Assembly (NCBI RefSeq): GCF_021018895.1
Contig: NC_079373.1
Coordinates: forward strand, 8,862,501 to 8,926,500
Direction: 5' to 3'
Origin: Seriola aureovittata
Lineage: Eukaryota; Chordata; Actinopteri; Carangiformes; Carangidae
Length of the DNA: 64,000 bases
The position numbers and the translations under genes were made by a program. Position 1 is the first letter of the stretch. The number at the start of each line of letters is the position of its first letter. This document shows, in pieces, positions 13,600 to 27,039 of the stretch. The notes under the pieces were generated by a model. It had not been told where the DNA came from. It saw only the letters and a program-made list of their open reading frames with translations, and searched no databases.

Positions 13600-13996
13600 A
13601 AATTCTGAGAATTAATTGACAATTTTCTTTATCGATTTATTTTCTAAATTAATCTATTCATCATTTGATTTATAAAATCTCAGAGAACTGAAAAATACAG
13701 TATACGTAACAATTTTGAGCCAACCCCCCAACAGTCTATTACCAAAAGAGAAAATATTCAAAACACTATCACATTTGGAAAAGAAAAGCAGAAAATTTTC
13801 ACAATTGAGAAGCTTAAACTAATAATCAACAGCTTGTTTTGTCTGAGATATACAAAACACATTAACTTACAATGATACAATAGAGAGAAGAACAGCAAAT
13901 CCTCACATACAAGAGGCTTGCAGAATTAAATATTTTGTGTTTATCCTTGATATTAAACTGAAGATTAATTTTTTGTACATCAACTAATCGATCAAG
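13600..13996 (+). repeat. dispersed AT-rich repeat, 'CGATTAATC' family, degraded
   Basis: It contains 'tttatcgatttattttctaaattaat', broken here by substitutions, and 'cacatttggaaaagaaaagcag'. Near its end is 'caactaatcgatcaagtgtctcag'. Related blocks occur at 37,608-38,405 and 39,664-39,962. The probable complete unit is about 300 bp with ends resembling 'gctgcaactaa' and its complement. Confidence 0.5.
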
Positions 13997-15214
13997 TGTC
14001 TCAGAATCATCCAGAAGGTTTCATTAGTTTAGGAGGGAAAGAAATCCACTGGACTTGGACCATCACCTGCAGATCTTCAGGAGCATCAGAGGCTTTGCTT
14101 TCTACACAACAGGTGATTATACGCTCTAAGAGCCCCATGAACAAAATAGAGTATACATCACCTCTATCTCAGCACGTGTCAGTAACAATAAATCCCCTCA
14201 GTGTGTGCATCCGTTGCTTCAGAGTATAGTTCAGTTGTCTTAATCCCAGCGGCTGTGTATTCCTCGATGTGTCTGCTATGACTGAGTGACAGCAAAGAGA
14301 GAGGAGCCGATTCCCTCACAAAATCAACCCCCCACCCACCCCCACCCCCACCCCTCCAACACACCCACAACCCCTCCTCCCACGTCCCTCCCCTGACCCT
14401 CCCTCCCCTCTCACAGTGGGATTAAAACAACCTTTTGTCTCTCTACAATAGGGGTTAAACATTTCCTGGTATCACATGAACAGCGCCCAGAATCTACAAA
14501 GTTACGAGTGGTTTTTTTTTGTAAGACAGGTTTGTACAAGAGCATTAAATATTCAAAAAGTTATTTGTTTTGCATCAGATGCAACTGTCTGCAGGATGAG
14601 GAGATGACAGAGCATAACATCCTGCAATATGAATTTGGCAGAGCATAAAAGCAAAATTGACACTATAATTGCGGGTTAAATCAAATGGCACCCAGTGTAC
14701 ACTACAATAACTGTCAGCTGCACTGATTGTGCTCGAGTCAATGCAGCTTTCTGGATGTTCAAAAGAGGGTGGAGGTGCAGCAGAGGCAACACAGCAATGC
14801 GAATAAAAGGAAAAAGCCTCAAGGCACATCCTAAGGACTTCCTTTCCCATACAGTGAGAAGCCAGAGAAAGTGCTCACCTACACTCAACAGATGTCCCCA
14901 TGCAATCTAATCTAGTTGACTCGGTGAGGGGAAGCGTATTTATTGCCGACTCCTCACTGGTATTATTGCAGCCCGTTTTAAAAGAATAGATGTGAAAAAG
15001 GCCTTTTGGTGTCTGTTAGCTATGGTTGCAGAGGACAACAATGGTTTGAAAGAGTCACTGTTCTCTGGGCTCGGCCCTCAATAATGGACCTCTCACTACA
15101 AAAGCATAGAAAATGTAACATAATCTGTCTCAAAGAACATTGTCCATCACAGTGAACAATGATTTAGACTCCGGTAAAAAAACCATTATTTAACACTTTT
15201 GTCCCTCTCAGTTG
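13997..15214. other. non-coding stretch with a CCACCCCC patch
   Basis: No exon recognised. A C-rich, CCACCCCC-type patch lies at about 14,327-14,410 and generates a glycine-rich minus-strand frame. It is low-complexity DNA, not a gene. Confidence 0.5.
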
Positions 15215-15928
15215 CAGTGGTGGAATGTAACTAAGTACATTAACCCATTTACTGTAAAAGCACAATTTAGAGTTAGGTATTTCCATCCCATGTTACTTTA
15301 TAAATGTATTCTATTTTCAGATCAAGATTTTGAATAAAAGAGCTTATAAAATGCGAAACACTGATAAAGATTAAACCAGTAATTACCAGCCTGTGTTGAT
15401 TTCTTGTGACAATATCTAGTTTGGGCTTGTTGTCATGTTTCAGATGTCTGCGAGATGTTCAATTACACCCAAGACACATTTCCCCCCTTTTTTTCAAAGA
15501 ATCAGATAAAAGTAAAAAAAATAAATAAATAAAATAAAAATGTCAAATGCCCATATCAATCATCTCACGATACCTCAGATCTTGTGAACCTTCAGAGGGA
15601 CCTTAGCCTTAGGTTGGGAACCACTGAACTAATCTATCAAACAGTACATGCACTACATTGGTTAAAACTAGCTCCAACTTGAGCAGCTACAACAGTGAAA
15701 TGTGGCTGGCACACCCATGCGTCTCTCCTGACAATATAATAACATCATGATTCCTAATGTACCAGCCACAGGAAACACTGCACTGCTGAACCAGTTCTTT
15801 TACTTTTCATAGTAGTATATTTTGATGATAATAGTTCTGTATATTTTGCTGAAGTAGGATTTTGAATACAGGACTTTTACTCGGAGTATTCTCCTTTGTC
15901 ACTTTTACTTGTTTTGCTTCCACTGGTG
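15215..15928 (+). repeat. MITE-like repeat with CAGTGGTGGAA / TTCCACTGG ends
   Basis: The segment opens CAGTGGTGGAATGTAAC and continues 'aagtacattaac' and 'gtatttccat'. It closes 'taggattttgaatacaggac' ... 'gcttccactggtg', so the ends are imperfect inverted repeats. The interior carries an extra block near 15,570-15,640 ('ggttgggaaccactgaac') that resembles another common repeat and may be a nested insertion. The family is one I recall from many fish genomes. It is non-coding and presumably mobilised by an unrelated transposase. Confidence 0.6.
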
Positions 15929-18900
15929 TGTAGTGCTCCTTGCAGTTTGGCATATAACCACTTAATAATCCCACAAAGGCATATGACTTCTGTCTGCATC
16001 AGGAAGACATGCTCAATGGCTTCACAACATGCCCATTGTTGCATGCTACTGCGCCTATAATGTCCACCCACTTACTGTGATGAACAGATCAGAGCTACAT
16101 TGGTGGTCAAGAGACCTGAAACCTCTGTGCCAAAATTCCACCTTAATTCACTAATGAACAGCGCCAGTCGATTTCTGTGTAAACATAACTCAGCACGTAT
16201 AAAAGCTTTCTCAGCATCTCACGTCACCGCATGAGAAGCCATTAATTTAAAAAATGTTTCATAAATAAAAGCATTCATCGTGGCAGAAATCTTTCAGAGA
16301 TGATGGATGGCAGAGAGGTGTATGGATTATGGTATGAAATGAGTGAAAGGGGCATAATTCATTGAGTGAGGGGCGTGATTGACCAAGTTTAATGGGCATT
16401 ATTTCTGCACACTGACTCTGTTGAGCAGAGACACTGGGCGATCCCCGCCGGCCCATTGCTCCTTCAGACTCACACTGAGATAGGAGCGGCGCCCTCCCTG
16501 CTCTTTGTCATGACACCAATAGAAGAACAATATTTCAATGGCAACTGCATATTTCAATGGCAACTTTTAGCAGAACAAAGTTCATGCTGTGCTCTAGACC
16601 AAGCCCTCCTAACTAGAACTGCACGCTGTCTTCAAGTGTGTGTGCGTGTGTGTGTTCATTCGCCTATCAGTGGGTGTTCGTGGAGAGGACTCCTTTCTAG
16701 TTTCCTATTCAGAAATGTGAATGGGAGTGAAATATGATTGGCTCGGGAAGAGAATACGGGGCTGGGTTCACAAGGCTATCGGGGAAGGGTGGGGGGACAC
16801 TTGTGAAATACTTCACTGCTGTCAGAGACCGAATGAAAGGACAAGTATGGATGATTTAGTCCTCTTAAGCTCGCTGCTAACACATTCCTACAAGTAATCA
16901 AGTTTCAACGCTTGTTTGTTTGAGTTCTCTTAACAATATTGTTTTGGAGGTCACATCACATCAGTAATTCAAGTAATAAACCATGACAATGCCTTGATAA
17001 GACAGAACAGCACTGTCCTCTGGCAGTCGCTTCGCCTTGTCCTCATCCATGTCTGTGTCAATTTTAGCCTCGCTAACTCTGGCTGAACTCATCGCAGCAC
17101 AATAACAGAGAGGAGTCTGGTGTCGGAGGTATCACATGGCGACACTATCATGATAACTTGGGGTATCTGGTTAACTTCGAAAGGAGCGACATGAAGGTAT
17201 TTCACACTGAACAAAATGAAACGTTAATTTTGCATCAAGCTGCACTGATGACACAGGCATCAGATTCAGGTTGCGGGGGACAATGAGGAAAACAAAGCGG
17301 TCGGGGTCTTAAGGGAATTTACATGAATTACAGCATGAGGCCTATAGGGACGGCCGCGACCTCTCCTCAGCTTTTTGAAACTAAACAAGACCCTGATCCC
17401 GCCCATCAGCACACACACACACACACACACACATATATCCACAAAGACACACTGATAGAGAATGGTGTGACTGGTTTCCATGGTGCCATGAGGCTCACTG
17501 ACAGGGCTGGAGTGTTAACATGCTCACGGACAACAGAGAGGATGATGGAGAGAAAAAGAAAAGGACAGAGGGAGAGAGAGAGGCAGCGAGAGCGCAGTAA
17601 AAATAAACAAAGAAAAAGTAGAATAGGAGAGATTTACCACACACAGGCGGCAGACCATCCCTGAGGTTAAGGACCTCAAGTGTCGTGTATCATATTTCTT
17701 TTTAACTCAAAGACCCTCAACGAAACAAATCGAAACAGTTCAACTTAACAGAAGCCAGAGCAGCAGCAGCCTCTGTTTTTTCCTTCCCATAACTGTGTAC
17801 AGCATTAACTCTGTTTCTGTGATGCACATTATTAAAGGATCACTCTGTTCTGATTGTATTTGGCTCTCATTTTGTTGTTTTTGGCCGTCTTTCCTATCAT
17901 TAACACTGCACTCACTGAGTCAATTGCTTAAATCTGGGAATGCAGCAGAAATGACGCCCGACAGGACATGAAACAAGCAGTCAGATGATTATACCCGTTT
18001 TAAATTTGAAGAAAACAATCTTAAAATCCTGGATTTGCACATGTGTGCAATCACTTTGAATAGATAATCTGCTTAATATAATGGATCTGAAATGCATGAC
18101 AGCAGGACTGAATCATTTTCTGTGATCCACATCCAAAGGAAAACTACAGTTTATTACAACTTTTATTTTTGTAGCCCAGCCACTTGGTGCCTAACCTGAT
18201 TTCTTGTTGGGACTTGTGACTTTGTTTTGTTTTGCCCAAACCAATCAGCAGCGAGTGACGTGTTGTTCCTGCTAAGTCATTTTCAGTTGACCAGGAGGCT
18301 CCAATAGAGGAAACTAGGAGCTGGTAACTTATTGGTTTTTATGTTGATTAAATGTATATGTTGATCTCTGCATGGACGTACAAGAACTTGTACAGCTGTG
18401 CCGATCTCATCCAAGCTTGTTGCTATTTTTCTGTTGCCTTTTTTTCATGAATGCAGTCAGGTAGCTCGGTTCCCCAATCTTAATGCCATCCGCTGGGCTC
18501 TGATCGGTCAGCTGTTTCTCCAATATCAGATCTGTTGGAAGAGTTCAACAAATTTGAGATGTCAGAGCGGGTTTCAAGGTCTGGAACCTGGTTAATCAGT
18601 TCTACGAGCTGTGAAAGCATCGTACACACTAGATGTATTGCTTGAATCTTGGAAGGTGGCAAAATCACTAGAAAAAGGTCCAACACAACAATCAGTAGCA
18701 GTCAGACAACCAGATAGGCTGTAAACAAGCAAATATTATGTCACTAATAATCCCTGTCTGCAGAGGGAAACTGGGAATGGGCAAGAATATAGGATGTACA
18801 GTAGGTCAAAGCTCAACCAGGAAGACCATCTGTCAGTGACAGATGTTTATATCAGACAGTTCGAGTTATAGTTTCACTGTTCCCCTCGTTTTTTTTTCCT

Positions 18901-20727
18901 CCAAATAAGTTTGTCTGACCTGGGGTCTGTTTACCACTTGTATAACAGTCTGAATGCTCATGTTTTTTGTCCTGTTGTACAAATTTGCAGCATTGCTGCT
19001 GTGCTCCCAGATCTCTGTAATTACTTTGGTGAGTATAATGCACCATCACAGGCGGTAGAAACTGAGAGGCCAGAGCTTCAAAATTAAAACACAAATTGTA
19101 ATTAACCATAGTTTTTCTTTATGGCTTGGCGATCCCACTCGATGGACATCATACATATCTCAGAAGAACTAAAACGCAAACACACTTGTCAAGAACAATA
19201 ATGTACTTGTTATCCACATTATTTCTGTTTGACTGCACTGTTCCCCGAGGTTCCTTTAGTTTTTTTTTGTATTGTCTGTCTGCCCTTTGTTGTCTTGCAC
19301 AGCTTCCCTGTGCAATATGGAATTATTAATGATATTTCCACTGTGGTGGAGCTGAGGTTTAAACTATTGGCTTATACACAACATGTTTGATCATCTGACT
19401 GTCAGACTTTATTGGAGCAATGTTGTTGTGTTCCCAGATTTCAGGACTTAACTTGGTGAGTACGATATGATGAGAAAACTACAAAAATGCGGCTGAATTT
19501 TTAATAAAGCAGAATATACACCATCTCAAACAGGAATCCCTCCTCCTTTGGCTATTGTTAGCTCGCCATGTACATGCCAGTGACTTTGAGTGACTTGCCA
19601 ACAATAGTCATACAATATATGGCAACATGGCAACCATTCATGTGATAATGAAGCAGGAGAGGAAACTCTACAGCTTGGTTTGATACAGTATGTATGGGGC
19701 TCGCCTCCAACTGCAGAGAGCACCAGCTGAGGACATGACGGGGGATGGAAGAGATCCAAGTGTTTTCTGCAGCAGAGAGACAGAAAGGCCCACTGAGCAG
19801 GTCCTCTCCTCTATATGCACCATACTGCCACCAATAAGAAGATCATCCTCGGTCCAGTGAGCATTGACAGCCATCAATAAACACACACTGCCACACACAC
19901 ACACACACACAGACACACGTCCTCCTCCTCTCTCAGTATGTACATGTGTGCTGATCCCTGCTCCCATATGTGTCCACAGAAGGTGTAGGCATGTGTGCAC
20001 CTCCTTGGCTTCCCCACCAGGACCAATTTCCATCCACCGTCTGTGTGGGAGTGTGCGATCGATGCTGCAAGCGGCACGTCATCCAGGCTGCTCATTACTG
20101 TTGGCAAGGCTGCGGCCATAAGCAAAAACAACCTGCCCCACTGACGTATCACACACCGTCCACGGCCGGATGGATGGACGGCAGTTTAACGCTGTGTAAA
20201 AACATTACGAGCGGCTACAAAGAAAGAAAAAAAAAGCAGAATTTGAGTTTGCTGCTCGACTGTCATTCCTGGTTTACATTTCATTACTTTTCTTTAGTTT
20301 CATTAGCCAACCACAACAACAGCTGAGGGAGCCTGGCGTCTCCAGAAGCCGTCTTTGAAGTGCATGTTTGTGGCAGCAGGAGGGGAATGAGATTTCTCTT
20401 CTTCTTCATCCTCACCCACGCTGTGTCCAGCTCTCACACCACCTGTCTCCTTAACACAACCTCAGCCTCCCAAGAGCTCGGTAAGACCCAATCAGGGAGC
20501 GACTGTGGAAGTCTACCTCATCGTTTCCAAATGTCTCTGTTTCTTTCCGTCCAGACTACAACACAGCCCTGAAGTTTCAAACTAAAACGGGACCAGCAAC
20601 GTTTCCAAAAGTCTCGAAAAAGTCGACAGAACACAGCAAAAGACATGCGTTTTAAAACTAATACGTAGAAGTGTGGATGAGGCCTACGAGCCTCGTCTTC
20701 TGTACTAGTGGCTGTTCTCTAACAGAG
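15929..20727. other. non-coding stretch with several CA tracts
   Basis: No exon recognised. It holds CA microsatellites at about 17,410-17,432 and 19,885-19,912, a GA-rich patch near 17,540-17,600 and a GT patch near 16,638-16,655. Frames such as 19,668-20,033 (minus) and 19,970-20,326 (plus) overlap each other and the CA tract and show no domain. Confidence 0.5.
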
Positions 20728-21206
20728 TTGAGTTTTGAGCTAAATGCTGACATCAGCATGCTCACAGTAATATTGCTTGTATGTTGCATGTTTATCAGGT
20801 ACAATGCTCACCTTCTTAGTTTAGCATACTGACATGCTAACGTGCTAATTTGCACGTACAGCTGAGGCTCATGAATTTTGCAGGTTTCAGTCACAAACCA
20901 AAGTGTTAGAAAAACTGAAATTGAGACCTGATGATGGTGCTAGGTCGATGAAAAGTTAATGGATGACCAAAGTGATTAACACAAATGTGTGTACCAAATT
21001 TAATGGCAATACTTGTCAAGACATTTCACTTAAAATCACAAATGTCAGCCTTTTGGTGGTGTTAGAGTTAAAGTCGGAGAATATCCAAAGTCAGTATAGG
21101 ATTAATTTTCTGGAGATGAATGTCTGCACAAATATTCGTAACAATCCATCAAATAGCTGCTGAGATATCTCAGTCTGGACACAAAGCGGTGACTGGACGA
21201 CATCAT
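20728..21206 (+). repeat. dispersed ~480-bp fish repeat, 'tgctaacatgct' family
   Basis: Diagnostic blocks in order are 'gagctaaatgctgacatc', 'ttagtttagcatactgac', 'cagctgaggctcatgaa', 'gtcacaaaccaaagtgtt', 'gacctgatgatggtgct', 'aatccatcaaatagctgctg' and 'agatatctcagtctgga'. The same order occurs at 27,040-27,578 and, interrupted, at 60,085-60,795. No coding capacity. The element class is not clear from these copies. Confidence 0.7.
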
Positions 21207-21886
21207 TCTGGAAACCAAGCATCAAAGCAAGACCACCAACAGGCCAAAAAGAAAGGCAAAGAAGAAAAGCCTATCAGTAGCACTGAAGACTAATGTGCAT
21301 GTATATCTATAATGGTTTTGAAAATGCAGCCTTTACACTGCATCAGCACATCAACCTGCAATTTACTGAATGAGCAGAGGAAGGTAATAAAGATAATGCT
21401 TTCTGCAGGCTAAAATTAAAGCATCACCTCAAACACACAGCTAAATGCCTCTTCAAAGGTAAAACAGATGGCAAAGCAAAAGCCAGGAGAAACACCTTGA
21501 AGCACCTGCATAATAGCAAATGCATTATCATGTAGCACTTCTCTTTTTCCATTAGCACAAACACAAAATTATGGGCTTTCTAGTGAGTCCAAAAACTGAC
21601 AATCTGATCTTTCACCTCCTACTCGTTCTCTGATGTAAAAGTCCATATGGCTCTAAATGAGTCAATAGCAAAAAAAAAAAAGGCTGAGTAAAAAGAGCAA
21701 CTTCTGTTCGCTCCTTCAGTACAGATATTCCTATAAAAATAAAAAACTTTGATACTAGTGAAACCGACCAGAGACAGCTGGCATGGTGGGAGTGTCGGTG
21801 ACGTGGCGTTATGTTGAGGTGTGCTGAGCCAGTGGTGAGGGAGACAGCGCTGAAGGGTTTAATCAGCCTGTCTACAGCAGACTGAT

Positions 21887-21887
<1 letters not shown>

Positions 21888-21969
<82 letters not shown>
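21888..21969. repeat. (CA)41 microsatellite
   Basis: An uninterrupted alternating C-A run of 82 bases on the plus strand. It is the longest pure CA array in the window. Confidence 0.97.
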
Positions 21970-21972
<3 letters not shown>

Positions 21973-22120
21973 TGCTACAGGTGCCAAGATAAAAATGCAG
22001 AGGGAGGGAGACAGAGATTTGAAATATAGCAAAGAAAGGAGATATGCCAAAGGCAGGAGCAAATGAGCAGAGCAGCAGAGAAAAAGACAGGATGGTGTGG
22101 AGGTGTTTGCTCGTTAGCTG

Positions 22121-22161
<41 letters not shown>

Positions 22162-22325
22162 TGCGTGCATGCGCAGTGGACAGTATATATAGTTATATGG
22201 GAGAAGGGTGTGTACATTCCTGCAACATGAACGTGAAAGTGTTTGTGCTCGTAAGTGTGCAAGTGTGAGCTTGTGTGCCTGTTTGACACAGGAGTACACA
22301 ACACTGAAACATGAATCCCCTGAGT

Positions 22326-22370
<45 letters not shown>

Positions 22371-22530
22371 TGCGTGCATGCGCAGTGGACAGTATATATA
22401 GTTATATGGGAGAAGGGTGTGTACATTCCTGCAACATGAACGTGAAAGTGTTTGTGCTCGTAAGTGTGCAAGTGTGAGCTTGTGTGCCTGTTTGACACAG
22501 GAGTACACAACACTGAAACATGAATCCCCT

Positions 22531-22577
<47 letters not shown>

Positions 22578-22587
22578 GTGTGTGTGT
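22121..22587. repeat. 209-bp tandem duplication bounded by GT arrays
   Basis: A unit made of a (GT)n array plus about 165 bp of unique sequence is present twice in a row. The phrase 'tttgtgcgtgcatgcgcag' starts at 22,158 and again at 22,367, a period of 209 bp, and both copies run to 'gaatcccctgagtgtgtg'. A third GT array (about 22,534-22,572) follows the second copy. I see no difference in the unique parts, so the duplication is young or recently homogenised. The GT arrays at each boundary are the likely recombination or slippage substrate. Confidence 0.92.
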
Positions 22588-22676
22588 GTGCATGCTGTGT
22601 ACTGTAGTGTGTGCTACAGCTGGCTAACTTAGTTTCGAACAAAGACTGGAAACAGGGTGAAACAGCTTGGCTGAAA

Positions 22677-22765
22677 TTTTCCCACCTGCACCTCTGAAGC
22701 TCACTGACTTACGTGTTGTGTCTCGTTTGCTGAATTCTGACAGATAGCGTAAAACAGAAGTGACA
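22677..22765 (+). repeat. fragment of TTAA-family dispersed repeat
   Basis: The blocks 'cacctgcacctctgaagctcac' and 'gtgttgtgtctcgtttgctg' match an internal part I recall from the family represented at 4,541-5,034 and 55,009-55,335. Only a fragment is present. Confidence 0.4.
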
Positions 22766-24635
22766 AGAGAGGGTTGCACGTAATGGACTACATGTTGACC
22801 ACTATGTGAGAATTTAAATTATGTGCACTACAGTAAATAACCACTGCCTGTCTGTCTAACTGACCCAGTGGAGGGAGACCACACAGTCCTCCATCCCTCT
22901 CAAGGCTCCTCCATCCACCCACTGCCTCTTTTCTCCCTCCACCTCTCTTTTCCTCCCCTCTCTTCCCAGACTCCACGCTCCTTGGTGCAGGTGACAGCAC
23001 AGGGACAATGGGATGATATCACTGGTCGGCTCCTAGCAGCTTGTCTGCATGCTGCACAATAACAGACTGCTGCAGCTCTAGTGTGGCACATTGTGAAGTT
23101 TGTATAAGAGAGAGAGAGTGAAGGCTTCACAAAGAGCAGGAGAGACAGAGGGTGAGAGAAGGAGGGAGGCAGAGAGGGGGAGAGAGAAAAAGACAAACTG
23201 TACTGCTCAACTGAGACCGAGGGAAGAAGGAGGGTGGGGAGAGTGAGAAGGAGAAGCGTCACTATATGTGAACACTGTGGTGGTCATGTGTGTATGCAGA
23301 GTACACTCAGCCTATAGCCTGTGTGGCTATAGCTCAATCTGTGTGGGCAGGCCTGCAGACTGTGCTGCCTTATAATTACAGCACTGCTCCTTCCTCCTCT
23401 CCGACAATGTCTCACACACATACAAAAACACACACACGCGCAGCAAACAGCACATGGCGCACCTGCCATGAGCCAGATTGGATTTACACTGCATCAATAA
23501 TTCAGCCTCACATATATCCCCAAACATGCACAATAAACACTCTCTCACACACAGACACATACGCAGACACACTCGACACAGGTTGTTTTTAAGTAACCGA
23601 CAGTGTTTAGAGGAGGCAGTGGTCACAGACTGCAGGAACACACAGTGAGACTGAGAGAAGCAGCAGATAACTGTGGTTAGAGGCTAAACATGTTCCACTG
23701 ACTGAGCCTGCATCATTACAGCACACATTACCTCAGTTATTAAGCCTGAATAAAAACAACATCCCTGGGCTTCCTGTTCTCGAGCTCCATCATTAGACTT
23801 CATCTGAGACAGGTTGAGTTCCAGCCGCACTGTTGGAGGGAGGCTTTCATCTCCCGCCCTGCCCTGGTTTTTAGCAGCTGAGTACAACATACAATTGGAC
23901 TTCTGTTTTTTCAGTCTGTTGTTTATCCTTGGTCAGTCAATACTAGTGCTGCTCATATTGAAATAAGAAGAACAGATTACTAGCCTACTATCGATTAAAA
24001 CAGTTAAAATATCCTGGGCCATCAGGACCATCTGAGCAGGTATTCTCCACAGCAGGTCTCACAGTTAACAGACTAACCCTGCAGGATGTCAACGTGTTGG
24101 TATGCTCAACAAAAACCAGGTGACAAGCTGTCCCCTGTGCTGAGGACTGAGGTAGACCTGACCTGCATATATATTTCATTTTGAGGTCTGAAAAATGCCA
24201 CTGCAAGTTTCCGTTTCGTTAACCCGTTGCCGTTTCTGATCATCCATCTGCTGAGAGAAGAGGAAGAGGAGGTCTCGTTGCAGTGCTCCCAGCGCTGGAG
24301 GATTCAATGTGCTTTTTGTTTTGTTAATCTGTTTATAGATTAGAAAGTCTGGCGACTATTTGCTACATATTTCAAGAAGCTATTTAATATTTTCCTACAC
24401 GGGAGAGGCTATTACGCTGGTTATACACAGCACACGCTGCGCCGGAGGATTCAATATGTGTTTTGTTTACAGACACTTGTCTTTTCTAAATAGTACATTT
24501 TAATCTTGTCGGCTAAAGAAAATGTAAAATACATTATTATAATTGTGTGATTAGATGTAGATCGTCAAATATTATTACTGAAGATCTGACCTGCATCTTG
24601 AGTCAGTTATGATGTGCTCTCTTTGAATATTAGGG

Positions 24636-24890
24636 ATGCTACTAATAAATGACTCTAATTATCAATTATCTTTCATCTTTCTGTTCAATGTCATGCCTCA
24701 GGGCTCCAGGTCATGTTTTCAAAACAGCTTGTTTTGATTAACCAACAGTCCAAGCAAAAGATATTAAATTTGCATGAAAATATAAAACACAACAATTTTG
24801 GGGCTGGAACAAGCAAATATCTGGCATTGATTACTAAAATAACTACCAATTAACTTTTACTGGATTGAGTAATTGACTAAAGGTTTCATC
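24636..24890 (+). repeat. dispersed AT-rich repeat, 'CGATTAATC' family, degraded
   Basis: The blocks 'tctaattatcaattatc', 'accaacagtccaagcaaaagatatt' (broken by one substitution) and 'ggctggaacaagcaaat' follow the family order, ending 'attgactaaaggtttcatc'. Old copy. Confidence 0.5.
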
Positions 24891-25630
24891 CGTAGCATGT
24901 AGGACAAACATGCATTAAAGTTGGCTGTAACTAGACATTCAGGATACAAACCATATGTGTTGCTGAGTTATTGTATCAGCTATTTGATGTGGAAGAAGGC
25001 AGATTGACTAGAAGGATATTTATTCAGATAAACAATAATCAAATTGATGAGAATTGATCAGAAGACGTGACCACTGTGTTATAACTATGGGTTTGGCGAT
25101 GTAGCACGATGCAACTGAATCAGCCGTTCTTGGAAATATCCTTGTAATTTGCAACAAAATATCAGCTATCTTTTAGGAAATTATGAGAAAGGTTTCCAGG
25201 AAAGTAGCTTGAAAATACACACCTTTAAGTTAGTTTTATATACGCGTATATCTTCTTATATTTCTGATGTTTGATATACAGAAATGTCTTGTAATCCCAT
25301 GTGTGACGGGCCAAATGTTTGGCAAGACAGAAATAAAAGTAACTACAGGACAACGAGGAATTGTCTTTTAACTGAATGGGATTTTATAGTTCCAAAGTAT
25401 CAGGGTGATATGATACAAGCCCAAACTACAACATCCATAAATGTCCTATTACAGGTCAACTGGCTCCTGGATTAAAGTGAACACTTACATTGCTCTCCTA
25501 TAAATGTGTTCAACCATCTTTGTAATTTACAGTGGAAAAGCTCATGTATTGATCACACCACCCATTAGCACTTTCAACCAGGGCTGTATTGGAAACGCTT
25601 AAAGTGCATTCCTTGTTTTGAGAAAATGTA

Positions 25631-25649
25631 CCCCCCCCCCCCCCCCCCC
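25631..25649. repeat. C19 homopolymer
   Basis: Nineteen consecutive C bases on the plus strand, giving a G run on the minus strand. Confidence 0.95.
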
Positions 25650-27039
25650 TCTGATGGCATGTAATAATGCACTCACAGTGGATACATGCCTCCATTAGAC
25701 TGAGGCCTTTTTGAAAATATTCTGTAATGCAAACATAAACAACAACAGTTGACCTTGGAGGGTGATTCTTACTGAAATAATGTAGTGCACCGTTGTTCTA
25801 AGAGGATCCTGAGGAGGGACGTTGGAATATTTTCTTGGGTATAGTAATTTATTCACTTGGATGTCGAACACAGGAGGGGGCAGGAATTTTGAGGAGTGTG
25901 TAACAATTGGGCTTTTCTTTCCCCAAATCTGCATAATTATTGAGGTTAATTCAACTCAGAGCTTGTGCACCATTGTCTTTGAATGTGGCTGCCACTGCTT
26001 AAATGAATAAATTAGTGACAAAACGAAGCTGACAGACAAGCTCTGCCTGAATGCACGATGTCAGAGGAACAGGCTCCGAGGAGAAGAAGAAGCTGCAGGA
26101 AAAAGCCTTCACTTGATTTGCTGGAGACAACAGCCTTGTCATTTACAGGCCAGAGTTTTCTTAGCGATATGATTTCACTGGTATCTGTGCTACATGCTTA
26201 GTTATTCACATTCAACCTAGAGGGATTTCACACAGCTTCTACTATCTGTGTGTTAGTCTTTGTGGTCTGTGTTCCCTCTGACACACTCTTGATAAGCAAA
26301 ACTAACGTTGCTGCAGTTGTGACAAGACACCTTGTACTCTTCAGGGAAATGATATAACAAAATGGGACAGATGCTCACTGCCGAAACAACGTAGATAACA
26401 GCATAGAGATTGGCATAATAAGGAAAGTGATGGCACTTTTTTTTTTTTGATAAATAGATCACCATTATTTTAAATTTAAAAAACAGCTGTAGGGGATTTG
26501 TTGCAAGCTGAATGCATTGACAACATGCTTTGAAGTGTTTACCATCCTACCAACACCAGATGTCTTTTGTGGACAGGTTGGGGAGAAAAACAGCAAATTG
26601 GTATGCAAGAAACTGCTCTCAAAGATGCTGTGTAGCATATAGAACGATGTTTTGCTTCACACAAATCAGCTCATCGTTATATTTCACCACTTCCTCTTGT
26701 CAGGAAGTCAAAAAAATGTATCTGACTTGTGTTGCATGTTTTTATCCGCCTAAATATAAGAAATTATTTCAGATTTTATTGGTGTACATTATCTGTGACC
26801 TGTTCCAATTTCTCCTATGAAGACATATTTCACATTTTTACAGCTGTGTTTTACCATATTGTCATTCATTACCAGCATTCACTTATGAATGACCACAGGA
26901 GAAATTATAGTTGTTAACAAATACATTAATTAACTCTTATATATGGTATGCACAACTAGATTACAGAGTGTTTTAAACTGTTTATTAAATGTTTATAGTA
27001 TGATTACTGATCTGCAGCCACAGTGACTTAGAGGGCGTA

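Larger units (their letters stand above)
21207..27039. other. non-coding stretch, microsatellite-rich
   Basis: No coding exon recognised. Its main contents are listed separately: an 82-bp CA array, a 209-bp tandem duplication between GT arrays, a repeat fragment at 22,677-22,765 and a C19 run at 25,631. There is also a purine-rich patch near 23,105-23,245. A direct repeat of 'ggaggattcaat' plus following T/G-rich DNA lies near 24,296 and 24,443. Long frames on both strands at 21,612-22,642 simply read the CA/GT arrays. Confidence 0.55.

Noticed and set aside
21612..22642. Long frames rich in Cys-Val or Thr-His repeats on both strands
   Set aside because: They read through CA/GT microsatellites and the tandem duplication; no domain or start context supports them.
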